Assembly: GCF_905201705.1 (NCBI RefSeq) | Contig: NZ_CAJKOX010000044.1 | Location: forward strand, 1 to 33,742 | DNA length: 33,742 bases | Reading direction: 5' to 3' | Source of the DNA: an uncultured Marvinbryantia sp. | GTDB lineage: Bacteria > Bacillota > Clostridia > Lachnospirales > Lachnospiraceae | Shown: one piece after another, positions 23,303 to 31,487 of the stretch | How positions within the stretch are numbered: position 1 is the stretch's first letter | How the letters are laid out: every line of letters starts with the position of its first letter | Translations under genes and position numbers: made by a program | The notes under the pieces: generated by a model | The model's database searches: none | Seen by the model: the letters and a program-made list of their open reading frames with translations, nothing else | Told to the model about the DNA's origin: nothing

Positions 23303-24538
23303 ATGAAAAAGAGAATTTTTGCACTGACGATGGCAGCGGTTATGGGTCTTTCCATGACAGCATTCGCAGAGGGAGAGGTGGCTAACAGCGAGAAACCGCT
23401 CGTATGGTTCAACCGTCAGCCGTCCAACAGCTCCACAGGCGAGCTTGATATGACAGCGCTCAGCTTCAATGAGAACACCTATTATGTAGGTTTCGACGCA
23501 AACCAGGGTGCAGAGCTGCAGGGAACCATGGTTAAGGAATACATCGAGGCACATGCAGACACGATCGATCGCAACGGCGACGGCGTGATCGGCTATGTTC
23601 TGGCGATCGGCGATATCGGACATAATGACTCCATTGCACGTACAAGAGGCGTTCGTAAGGCTCTTGGCACAGCAGTTGATAAAGACGGCGATGCAAACAG
23701 CGATCCGGTTGGAACAAACACCGACGGTTCTGCTACAGCAGTACAGGACGGCACACTGGAAATCAACGGCACGACCTATGTGGTACGTGAGCTGGCTTCC
23801 CAGGAAATGAAGAACTCTGCAGGTGCTACATGGGATGCAGCTACCGCAGGAAACGCGATCGGCACATGGTCCGCTTCCTTCGGCGATCAGATCGATGTAG
23901 TTGTTTCCAACAACGACGGCATGGGCATGGCAATGTTCAACGCATGGTCCAAGGATCAGGGCGTACCGACCTTCGGTTATGACGCAAACAGCGACGCAGT
24001 TGCAGCTATTGGAGAAGGCTACGGCGGAACCATCAGCCAGCATGCAGACGTACAGGCTTATCTGACACTTCGTGTTCTGAGAAACGCACTGGACGGCGTT
24101 GATATCGACACCGGTATCGGCACAGCAGATGATGCAGGCAACGTTCTGACAGATGATGTATATGTATACAATGAAGAGCAGCGCTCCTACTACGCATTGA
24201 ACGTAGCGGTTACCGCTGACAACTATCAGGATTTCCTGGATGCGACCGTTACCTACGCTCCGGTATCCAACCAGCTTGACGAGGCAGCGCACGCAACGAA
24301 GTCTGTATGGCTGAACATCTACAACGCAGCAGATAACTTCCTGAGCGCTACCTACCAGCCGCTCCTTCAGAAATACGACGACATTCTGAACCTGAATGTT
24401 GAGTACATCGGCGGCGACGGACAGACAGAGTCCAACATCACAAACCGTCTCGGAAACCCGAGCCAGTATGATGCATTCGCGATCAACATGGTTAAGACAG
24501 ACAACGCAGCTTCCTACACATCTCTGCTTAGTCAGTAA
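23303..24538 (+). CDS. Circularly permuted galactose/glucose-binding protein (MglB superfamily)
   Basis: 411 residues with a signal peptide (cleavage about AFA-E) and no lipobox. Residues 30-330 align with the middle and end of MglB: PLVWFNRQPS, NTYYVGFDANQGAELQG, DRNGDG (Asp89, Asn91, Asp93), GHNDSIART (His107, Asp109, Arg113), a Trp near 177, SNNDGMGM (Asn204), FGYDAN (Asp227) and the usual C-terminal strand NVAVTADNYQDFL. Residues 334-411 then match the start of MglB: VWLNIYNAADNFLS (Asp344, Asn345, Phe346) through AINMVK (Asn395). Segment order is thus B-C-A instead of A-B-C. Nearly all sugar contacts are retained, so it should bind galactose or glucose for the MglA/MglC-type transporter encoded next. 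Two acidic insertions (near 122-155 and 275-300) are extra. Confidence 0.85.
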   Translation: MKKRIFALTMAAVMGLSMTAFAEGEVANSEKPLVWFNRQPSNSSTGELDMTALSFNENTYYVGFDANQGAELQGTMVKEYIEAHADTIDRNGDGVIGYVLAIGDIGHNDSIARTRGVRKALGTAVDKDGDANSDPVGTNTDGSATAVQDGTLEINGTTYVVRELASQEMKNSAGATWDAATAGNAIGTWSASFGDQIDVVVSNNDGMGMAMFNAWSKDQGVPTFGYDANSDAVAAIGEGYGGTISQHADVQAYLTLRVLRNALDGVDIDTGIGTADDAGNVLTDDVYVYNEEQRSYYALNVAVTADNYQDFLDATVTYAPVSNQLDEAAHATKSVWLNIYNAADNFLSATYQPLLQKYDDILNLNVEYIGGDGQTESNITNRLGNPSQYDAFAINMVKTDNAASYTSLLSQ

Positions 24539-24568
24539 GATAGATTGGATAAAGATGCAAGGGTTATT

Positions 24569-24597
24569 AGGGAGAAGAAATTCTCCCTATTCCTTTT
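24569..24597 (+). terminator. Intercistronic attenuating hairpin after the binding-protein gene
   Basis: AGGGAGAA and TTCTCCCT flank a GAAA loop and are followed by ATTCCTTTT; weaker pairing (AAGG with CCTT) extends the stem. It probably lets only part of transcription continue into the ATPase gene. Confidence 0.65.
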
Positions 24598-24640
24598 GAT
24601 AATGCCAGAAACATTATAAAAACAATATAGGAGTAAGAAG

Positions 24641-26149
24641 ATGGCAGATAAGAAAGATGTAAATGTCTTATCAATACGCGGCATGAGCAAGTCCTTCGGC
24701 AGAAACCGTGTGCTTGATCACATCAACCTGGATGTGAAGCGCGGCACGGTCATGGGGCTGATGGGCGAGAACGGCGCGGGTAAGTCGACGATGATGAAAT
24801 GCCTTTTCGGTACCTATCAGAAGGATGAGGGCACCATTATCCTGGATGGAAAGGAAGTAAGCTTCTCCGGACCGAAGGATGCGCTGGAAAACGGCATTGC
24901 GATGGTGCACCAGGAGCTGAATCAGTGCCTGGAGCGCAACGTGATCGACAACCTGTTTCTCGGCCGTTACCCGGTCAATTCGATGGGGATCGTTGATGAA
25001 GGCAGAATGAAAAAAGAAGCCTCCGAGCTTTTCCGTAAGCTTGGGATGACGGTAAACCTCACACAGCCGATGCGCAACATGTCCGTATCGCAGCGGCAGA
25101 TGTGTGAGATCGCCAAAGCTATTTCCTACAATGCAAAGGTGATCGTTCTCGACGAGCCGACCTCATCCCTGACGGTGCAGGAGGTAAACAAACTGTTCGA
25201 GATGATGCGGATGCTGAAGGAGCAGGGCATCGCGCTGGTCTATATTTCTCATAAGATGGATGAGATTTTTGAAATCTGCGATGAGATTTCCGTGCTCCGC
25301 GACGGTAATCTTGTTATGACGAAGGAAACGAAGGACACCAATATGAACGAGCTGATCGCGGCGATGGTCGGACGTTCCCTGGAAAACCGCTTCCCGCCGG
25401 TGGACAACAAGCCGAAGGGCGTGGTGCTTTCCGTTCAGAACCTCTCCACCAAGTACGAGCCGCATCTGCAGGATATTTCCTTCGATGTGCGCGAGGGTGA
25501 GATCTTCGGACTGTACGGGTTGGTGGGCGCCGGACGTACCGAACTTCTTGAGACGATCTTCGGTGTCCGCACCAGAGCGGCGGGGCGCGTGTACTTCAAC
25601 GGGCAGCTTATGAACTTTGCGAACGCCAAGGAAGCGATGGATCATGGCTTTGCGATGATCACTGAGGAGAGAAAGGCGAACGGGCTTTTCCTCAAGGAGG
25701 ACCTGACGTTCAACACCACGATCGCAAACCTGGAGCAGTACAAATCCGGTATCGCACTTTCTGATCCAAAGATGGTAAAGGCGACCGCAAAGGAAATCAA
25801 GATCATGCATACAAAGTGCATGGGGCCGGACGATATGATCACCAGTCTTTCCGGTGGAAACCAGCAGAAGGTCATTTTCGGAAAATGGCTGGAGCGCAGC
25901 CCGAAGGTGTTCATGATGGACGAGCCTACCCGCGGCATCGACGTAGGCGCGAAGTATGAGATATACGAGCTGATCATCAAGATGGCAAAGGAGGGGAAAA
26001 CGATCATCGTGGTTTCCTCGGAGATGCCGGAGATCCTGGGAATCACAAACCGCATCGGCGTTATGTCGAACGGACATCTTTCCGGCATTGTCAATACAAA
26101 GGAGACAAACCAGGAAGAGCTGCTGCGCCTTAGCGCGAAATACCTGTAA
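24641..26149 (+). CDS. mglA: Galactose/methylgalactoside ABC importer ATPase
   Basis: A 502-residue protein with two fused nucleotide-binding domains, the RbsA/MglA type. The first has Walker A GENGAGKSTMMKCLFG, signature MSVSQRQMCEIAKAI, and Walker B VIVLDEPTSSL. The second has the degenerate Walker A GLVGAGRTELLE, signature SLSGGNQQKVIFGKWL and Walker B FMMDEPTRGIDVGAKYEIY, as is normal for this family. MVHQELNQCLERNV matches MglA. It energises sugar uptake with the permease encoded next. The start is after TAGGAG. Its stop codon lies within the left arm of a 9-bp inverted repeat. Confidence 0.94.
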   Translation: MADKKDVNVLSIRGMSKSFGRNRVLDHINLDVKRGTVMGLMGENGAGKSTMMKCLFGTYQKDEGTIILDGKEVSFSGPKDALENGIAMVHQELNQCLERNVIDNLFLGRYPVNSMGIVDEGRMKKEASELFRKLGMTVNLTQPMRNMSVSQRQMCEIAKAISYNAKVIVLDEPTSSLTVQEVNKLFEMMRMLKEQGIALVYISHKMDEIFEICDEISVLRDGNLVMTKETKDTNMNELIAAMVGRSLENRFPPVDNKPKGVVLSVQNLSTKYEPHLQDISFDVREGEIFGLYGLVGAGRTELLETIFGVRTRAAGRVYFNGQLMNFANAKEAMDHGFAMITEERKANGLFLKEDLTFNTTIANLEQYKSGIALSDPKMVKATAKEIKIMHTKCMGPDDMITSLSGGNQQKVIFGKWLERSPKVFMMDEPTRGIDVGAKYEIYELIIKMAKEGKTIIVVSSEMPEILGITNRIGVMSNGHLSGIVNTKETNQEELLRLSAKYL

Positions 26150-26172
26150 CTGTCAGGCACCCCACAGTTACA
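26145..26172 (+). repeat. Hairpin spanning the mglA stop codon
   Basis: TGTAACTGT and ACAGTTACA are perfect 9-bp inverted copies around a 10-base loop; the left arm contains the TAA stop of mglA. There is no T tract, so it is probably an mRNA stability or translation element, not a terminator. Confidence 0.55.
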
Positions 26173-26201
26173 AATACCTATAATAAGGGAGAATGAGAAA
26201 T

Positions 26202-27851
26202 ATGGCAAATGGAAAGATTCTGACGGCGGAGCAGGAGAAAAAGCTGCTTGCGCCTATTGACGAGTATGTCGGTAAGATACAGAAAAAGATAGACGCGCTC
26301 AGAGCAGACGGCACGGACAAGGTCATCTCTCTTCAGAACAGCATTGACGCGATCAAGCGGGATCGCACAATGGCGGCATCGGATAAAGAATCTGCGATCG
26401 CAAAGCTGCGCGGCGAGCTGGAAAAAGCGAAATCCGTGGAGGCGGCAAACAAGGACGAGATCGCAAAGCTGATCGCTGATGCAGAAAATTATCTGAAAGC
26501 GCATTTTGACAGAGAATATTATCAGCCGGTCAAGGAGAGCTGCGAGCAGGAGAAGGCGCTTGCCAAGACTGCCTACGAAGAAAAGGTGGCAAAATTAAAA
26601 GCGGAGCATCAGGCGACAGTCGCGAAGCTGTCCAACCGCCAGGAAATCAAGGACGAGAAGTACGTTCAGAAAAACCGTCTGTTTGACGCAAAGATGAGCC
26701 TGGATAAGGATCTGCAGGAGATCAAGGACCGCAGACATGCGGCTTACAGCTACAAGTACCATCTGATCGACCTTCTGCGCATGTCGAAATTCAGCTTCGC
26801 GGAGACGCAGGCACAGAAATGGGAAAACTACAAATACACCTTCAACCGCAGGACATTCCTGCTGCAGAACGGTCTGTATATTGCGATTTTGATCATCTTT
26901 ATCGCGCTGTGTATCATCACCCCGATCATCAAGCACACACCGCTGCTTACCTACAACAACGTGCTGAACATCCTGCAGCAGGCATCGCCGCGTATGTTCC
27001 TGGCGCTCGGTGTTGCCGGACTGATCCTCCTGGCAGGTACCGACCTTTCCATCGGACGTATGGTAGGTATGGGTATGACGACGGCGACGATTATCATGCA
27101 TCAGGGCGTCAACACCGGTTCCGTTTTCGGACATGTGTTTGACTTTACCGGAATCCCGGTAGCCGGAAGAGTTATCCTCGGACTGCTCGCCTGTGTGGTT
27201 CTGTGTACGTTCTTCACAACGATTGCCGGCTTCTTCACAGCGAAGTTTAAAATGCATCCGTTTATCTCCACGATGGCGAACATGCTGGTAATCTTCGGAC
27301 TTGTTACATATGCGACAAAGGGCGTGTCCTTCGGTGCGATCGAATCCGCGATCCCGAACATGATCATCCCGAAGATTAACGGTTTCCCGACCATCATCCT
27401 CTGGGCGGTGGCAGCGGTTATCATCGTATGGTTCATCTGGAACAAGACGACGTTCGGCAAAAATCTGTACGCAGTCGGCGGAAACGCAGAGGCGGCGGCA
27501 GTTTCCGGTATTTCTGTATTTAAGGTAACAGTTGGCGCGTTCATCATGGCAGGTATCCTCTACGGCTTCGGCGCATGGCTGGAGTGCGCGAGAATGTTCG
27601 GTTCCGGTTCCGCGGCTTACGGGCAGGGCTGGGAAATGGATGCGATCGCAGCCTGCGTAGTAGGCGGCGTATCCTTCACCGGTGGTATCGGTAAGATTTC
27701 GGGCGTAGTAGTCGGCGTATTTATTTTTACGGCGCTCACCTACTCCCTCACGATCCTCGGCATCGACACAAACCTGCAGTTCGTGTTCTCCGGTATCATC
27801 ATTCTGGTAGCGGTAACGCTCGACTGTCTGAAATACGTGCAGAAGAAATAA
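26202..27851 (+). CDS. mglC: MglC-type sugar permease with long N-terminal helical extension
   Basis: 549 residues from ATG 26202 (AAGGGAG ten bases upstream; ATG 26193 is too close to it). Residues 220-549 are a normal MglC permease: VLNILQQASPRMFLALGVAGLILLAGTDLSIGRMVG in two adjacent stretches, FKMHPFISTMANMLV, TTFGKNLYAVGGNAEAA and GGVSFTGGIGKISG. Residues 1-215 are unlike E. coli MglC, which has about 336 residues and begins almost at the first helix. The extension is highly charged, rich in Lys, Glu, Ala and Gln (IAKLRGELEKAKSVEAA, KVAKLKAEHQATVAKLS), and very probably a cytoplasmic coiled coil. Its function is unknown; contact with the ATPase, a PTS-type regulator or the cytoskeleton is conceivable. 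A strong terminator follows. Confidence 0.9.
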   Translation: MANGKILTAEQEKKLLAPIDEYVGKIQKKIDALRADGTDKVISLQNSIDAIKRDRTMAASDKESAIAKLRGELEKAKSVEAANKDEIAKLIADAENYLKAHFDREYYQPVKESCEQEKALAKTAYEEKVAKLKAEHQATVAKLSNRQEIKDEKYVQKNRLFDAKMSLDKDLQEIKDRRHAAYSYKYHLIDLLRMSKFSFAETQAQKWENYKYTFNRRTFLLQNGLYIAILIIFIALCIITPIIKHTPLLTYNNVLNILQQASPRMFLALGVAGLILLAGTDLSIGRMVGMGMTTATIIMHQGVNTGSVFGHVFDFTGIPVAGRVILGLLACVVLCTFFTTIAGFFTAKFKMHPFISTMANMLVIFGLVTYATKGVSFGAIESAIPNMIIPKINGFPTIILWAVAAVIIVWFIWNKTTFGKNLYAVGGNAEAAAVSGISVFKVTVGAFIMAGILYGFGAWLECARMFGSGSAAYGQGWEMDAIAACVVGGVSFTGGIGKISGVVVGVFIFTALTYSLTILGIDTNLQFVFSGIIILVAVTLDCLKYVQKK

Positions 27852-27864
27852 GAGAAAACGGTGT

Positions 27865-27894
27865 AAAAGAGTCGGATTTGTCCGGCTCTTTTTT
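27865..27894 (+). terminator. Rho-independent terminator after mglC
   Basis: AAAGAGTCGGA pairs with TCCGGCTCTTT (one G-U) around TTTG and ends in six T. It separates the transporter operon from the sensing genes. Confidence 0.88.
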
Positions 27895-27918
27895 CACATA
27901 TGCGGCGCAAACGTTCAG

Positions 27919-27947
27919 TGGACGTCCCATTGCTTTTCTGATATACT
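27919..27947 (+). promoter_or_regulatory. Promoter of the sensing operon
   Basis: TGGACG (27919-27924), a 17-bp spacer and TATACT (27942-27947) lie about 70 bases before the response-regulator gene. The -35 matches consensus at four of six positions. Confidence 0.45.
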
Positions 27948-28017
27948 GTAGTAGATGTTACGAAGGATTATGGACAGCATTCGTCAAAGCTTTAGAAAAT
28001 AGGCAGGAGAAAAATTC

Positions 28018-29628
28018 ATGGAATCAAACACTTATACCGTTCTCCTCGTGGACGACGAGGAAGAGGTCACACAGATTATTATGAAGAAAATCGACTGGGA
28101 GAGCATGGGCTTTTCGGTCATCGGCTCCGCCAACAACGGGGTGAAGGCGCTGGAGATGGTGGAGGAATTTCAGCCGGATGTCGTCATGACGGATATCCGG
28201 ATGCCGTACATGGACGGGATGGAGCTGGCGGGCAGGATCAAGGCGGAATTTCCCTCCACGAAAATCCTTCTGTTTACCGGGTTTGACGAATTTGAGTACG
28301 CGCAGGAGGCGATTCATCTGGAGGTGGAGGAGTATGTCCTGAAGCCAGTCAACGCGTCGGAACTGACGCGCGTCTTTACGCGAGTGAAGGAAAAGCTGGA
28401 TCAGGAGATCAGTGAGAAGCGCAATGTGGAGACGCTGCAGAAGTATTACGCAGAGTCGCTTCCACTTCTGCAGACAAACTTTTACTCCACCCTTATCGAA
28501 GGAAGAATCCGGGAGGAGGAGCTGCCGAAATATCTTTCGGATTACCAGATTTCCTTTTCGGGCGCCTGTTATTGCTGCCTTGTGATCCACACCTCGACCA
28601 GTCAAGTGCCGGAGGAGATGAATCCACTGCTTTTAACAGCGTCCGTCCAGCAGCAGGTGAAGGAACGCCTGGCGCAGAAATGGCAGGCGAAAAGCTTTTT
28701 CTACCTTGGAAATATGGTGCTGATCGCACAGCTTGAAAGTGAAAATGACGTCTCCGAGCTGACGGATGAGTGTGACCGGTTCTGCCGGTATGTCCGCCGG
28801 ATCCTTGATGCGGTAGTTACCATCGGAGTCGGCAGAGCATGCACGTCTATCCTGGAGCTTGCGCAGTCCTACAGCGGCGCGCGGGAGGCGGTTTCTTACC
28901 GCGGGATCTACGGGGCGGCGCGCGCGATCAATATCCGTGAGATTGTGCCGCAGGAAATGGGTAAGATAGATACGGAGGCGGAGTCGGAGCTGTCGAATTT
29001 TTTCCGGGCGATCCGGCTTGGCTCAGAAGAAGAGGTGCAGGAGACGGCGGAGAAATATTTAAAACGCATTGCTTCGACGGCAAATTCTCTGCAGCAGTAT
29101 CATATCCATATCATGGAGCTGGTGAGCGCGCTGTACCGTTTTCTGGCAAACAATGATATTGACGCAAAAGAGTTTTCAGTAGATGTGAAAAAGCTTTACA
29201 ACCGCCTGCTGGAGATGGAGCCGGACACGATACAAAAATGGCTGACGGACACCGGGCTTGCGTTCCGCGAGGAGCTGATCCGCGCCCGGAGCAGCTCGAC
29301 GAAATCCTATATCCGCAAGGCGGAGGAATATGTGCGGAATAATTATGCGGACGAGACGCTCTCGCTGGATTTCATCTGCGAGCTGCTTGGCGTGTCGAAC
29401 TCCTACTTTTCCACGACCTTCAAGCGGGAGACCGGGAAATCCTTCACCGCCTATCTTACGGATTATCGGATGGAACAGGCTTCCCGGATGCTGATCGAGA
29501 CGAACGAAAAGAGTTATGTGATCGCCCAAAATGTCGGATACACGGATTCCAATTATTTCAGCTATGTGTTTAAGCGGCGCTTTGGCGTGTCGCCTTCCAA
29601 ATACAGAACGGAGCATATAAAAGAGTGA
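28018..29628 (+). CDS. YesN-type response regulator with AraC DNA-binding domain
   Basis: 536 residues. The receiver domain (5-125) has VDDEEE, phospho-acceptor Asp59 in VVMTDIRMPYMDGMEL and VLKPVNASEL. A central region of about 300 residues without a known name follows. The last 100 residues are an AraC double helix-turn-helix (YVRNNYADETLSLDFICE, LLGVSNSYFSTTFKRETG, IAQNVGYTDSNYFSYVFKRRFG). This is the YesN class that activates carbohydrate transport genes. AGGAG precedes the ATG. The final codons overlap the kinase start as GTGA. The adjacent Mgl-type operon, whose promoter lacks a -35, is the obvious target. Confidence 0.93.
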   Translation: MESNTYTVLLVDDEEEVTQIIMKKIDWESMGFSVIGSANNGVKALEMVEEFQPDVVMTDIRMPYMDGMELAGRIKAEFPSTKILLFTGFDEFEYAQEAIHLEVEEYVLKPVNASELTRVFTRVKEKLDQEISEKRNVETLQKYYAESLPLLQTNFYSTLIEGRIREEELPKYLSDYQISFSGACYCCLVIHTSTSQVPEEMNPLLLTASVQQQVKERLAQKWQAKSFFYLGNMVLIAQLESENDVSELTDECDRFCRYVRRILDAVVTIGVGRACTSILELAQSYSGAREAVSYRGIYGAARAINIREIVPQEMGKIDTEAESELSNFFRAIRLGSEEEVQETAEKYLKRIASTANSLQQYHIHIMELVSALYRFLANNDIDAKEFSVDVKKLYNRLLEMEPDTIQKWLTDTGLAFREELIRARSSSTKSYIRKAEEYVRNNYADETLSLDFICELLGVSNSYFSTTFKRETGKSFTAYLTDYRMEQASRMLIETNEKSYVIAQNVGYTDSNYFSYVFKRRFGVSPSKYRTEHIKE

Positions 29629-31487
29629 AAAACAAGTATTTCGGATATCTGGAAAAAATAACCCACAGTGGTATCCAGTCGACCATCATGATTACCTTCT
29701 CGGTGATATCCATCTCGCTGATGCTGATTCTCGGTCTGGTGCTGGAGGCGCGGTTTTCCGCCGTTTATCGCGACGAGGTCATCCGGAGCACGCAGATGCT
29801 GATGGAGCAGACAAGCGAGAGCCTGGAGGATTACCTGATTTCCATGCGGCAGGTTTCTGACGCGGCATACTACAATGCGATCAAGGAATACGATATTTCC
29901 AGCGACAACCAGGATATCCAGAGAAGTCTCAATCTTTTATATGAGGCAAACAAGGAAAGCCTGCGCAGTATTGCCCTTTACAATTATTATGGAAGTCTGA
30001 TCGCGGCGGAGCCGGTGGCCTCCCAGAAGGAGGACCCGGACGTCACGCACCAGGACTGGTTCGTGCGGGCGATGGACGAGATGGAAAATATGCATTTTTC
30101 CACGCCGCATATTCAGAATCTTTTTCATGACGCCACGCCGCGCTACTACTGGGTGATCTCTTTAAGCCGCATGGTGGAGCTGACAAACGGCGGCGATTCC
30201 GGGCAGGGCGTTTTGCTGGTAGATATGGACTTTTCCGGAATTTCCCGGCTGATGAAAAAGATCAATGACGAAAACAGCGGGCAGTACTACTATCTCTGTG
30301 ACAGCAGCGGAGAGCTGATCTATCATCCGCGGCAGGTGCAGCTCGGCGACGGCATCGGGCGGGAAAACAACCTGATTGCCGCGGCTTACAAGGACGGCGT
30401 CTACGACGAGGTGTTCGACGGTGAGAACCGCAGGGTGATCGTCAGCACCGTCAGCTACACCGGCTGGAAGCTGGTCGGCGTGCTGCCGGATGCGATGTTT
30501 GCCTACGGAATGATCAACCTTCGCTATTTCCTCGTGATGATGCTGATTCTGATGGCGATGATGCTGGTGGTGCTTAACCGCATCGTATCCGTGCGTATCT
30601 CGCGCCCGATCCTGAAGCTGAACACGTCGGTCCTGGAGTATGAGGCGGGGGAAAAGCCGGAAATTTATATCGGCGGCTCCCAGGAAATCCGTCATCTTGG
30701 ATATTCCATACAAAAATCGTATGAGCGGATCGAGGACCTGATGAAGACGATCGTCTGGGAGCAGAACGAGCGCAGAAAAAGCGAGCTGGATGCGCTGCAG
30801 AGCCAGATCAATCCACATTTTCTCTATAATGCGCTTGACTCTATCACCTGGATGATCGAGGGTGAGCAAAACGATGAGGCGGCGTATATGGTCACGCAGC
30901 TTGCACGGTTTTTCCGCCTCAGCCTGGCGCGCGGCTACACGGTTATCCGCGTGCACGATGAGCTGCAGCACGCGCAGGCCTACATGAACATCCAGAAGGT
31001 GCGCTGCAAGGATTCCTATACCTTCCGGATGGAGGTTGATCCGGCAGTGGAGGAATACTGCGCTGTTAAGCTGATCCTGCAGCCGATTCTGGAAAATGCG
31101 ATCAATTACGGCGTGAGCGGCATGGACGACGGCGAAATTACCGTCATCGGAAGGATGGAGGGAGAGGATGTGCTGCTTGCCGTGAAGGATAACGGCATCG
31201 GGATTCCGGCGGAGGAGGCAGCGCTTTTGCTGACGGACAGCAACCGGGTGCATAAGCACGGCTCCGGCGTTGGACTTGTAAACGTCAATCAGAGGATTCA
31301 GCTTTTATTTGGCAGGGCGTATGGGCTTTCCATTGAAAGCGAGCCGGACGAGGGGACGACCGTCTCCATCCGCCTGCCGGCGATCCAGTTTACAGAGGAA
31401 AACAGAAGGCTCCTGGAGAACGGCAATGCCCTCGACCGGGAGGAAACGATAAGTAAGATAAGCAGGGAAGACAGTGATGAAGAATAG
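29625..31487 (+). CDS. YesM-type sensor histidine kinase
   Basis: 620 residues starting at GTG 29625, which overlaps the regulator's stop by four bases. One membrane helix at about 20-42 and a second at about 297-320 enclose an extracellular sensor region of about 250 residues, probably dCache-like by length and position. A HAMP-like linker (RPILKLNTSVLEYEAG) leads to the His_kinase box ELDALQSQINPHFLYNALD and the ATPase boxes LILQPILENAINYGV, VKDNGIGIP and GSGVGLVNVNQRI. Kinases of this class pair with YesN regulators. The following gene overlaps it by 11 bases and encodes a sugar-binding-like protein, suggesting that sugar is sensed indirectly through that partner. Confidence 0.93.
   Translation: MKNKYFGYLEKITHSGIQSTIMITFSVISISLMLILGLVLEARFSAVYRDEVIRSTQMLMEQTSESLEDYLISMRQVSDAAYYNAIKEYDISSDNQDIQRSLNLLYEANKESLRSIALYNYYGSLIAAEPVASQKEDPDVTHQDWFVRAMDEMENMHFSTPHIQNLFHDATPRYYWVISLSRMVELTNGGDSGQGVLLVDMDFSGISRLMKKINDENSGQYYYLCDSSGELIYHPRQVQLGDGIGRENNLIAAAYKDGVYDEVFDGENRRVIVSTVSYTGWKLVGVLPDAMFAYGMINLRYFLVMMLILMAMMLVVLNRIVSVRISRPILKLNTSVLEYEAGEKPEIYIGGSQEIRHLGYSIQKSYERIEDLMKTIVWEQNERRKSELDALQSQINPHFLYNALDSITWMIEGEQNDEAAYMVTQLARFFRLSLARGYTVIRVHDELQHAQAYMNIQKVRCKDSYTFRMEVDPAVEEYCAVKLILQPILENAINYGVSGMDDGEITVIGRMEGEDVLLAVKDNGIGIPAEEAALLLTDSNRVHKHGSGVGLVNVNQRIQLLFGRAYGLSIESEPDEGTTVSIRLPAIQFTEENRRLLENGNALDREETISKISREDSDEE

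Noticed and set aside
23297..24292. 331-codon open frame on the minus strand, rich in Cys and Ile
   Set aside because: It is fully antisense to the permuted sugar-binding gene, has an amino-acid make-up typical of complementary-strand reading, and matches no family. The plus strand has a signal peptide, family motifs and a ribosome binding site.
30162..31259. 365-codon minus-strand frame
   Set aside because: Shadow of the YesM-type kinase, with His-rich low-complexity composition and no start signal.
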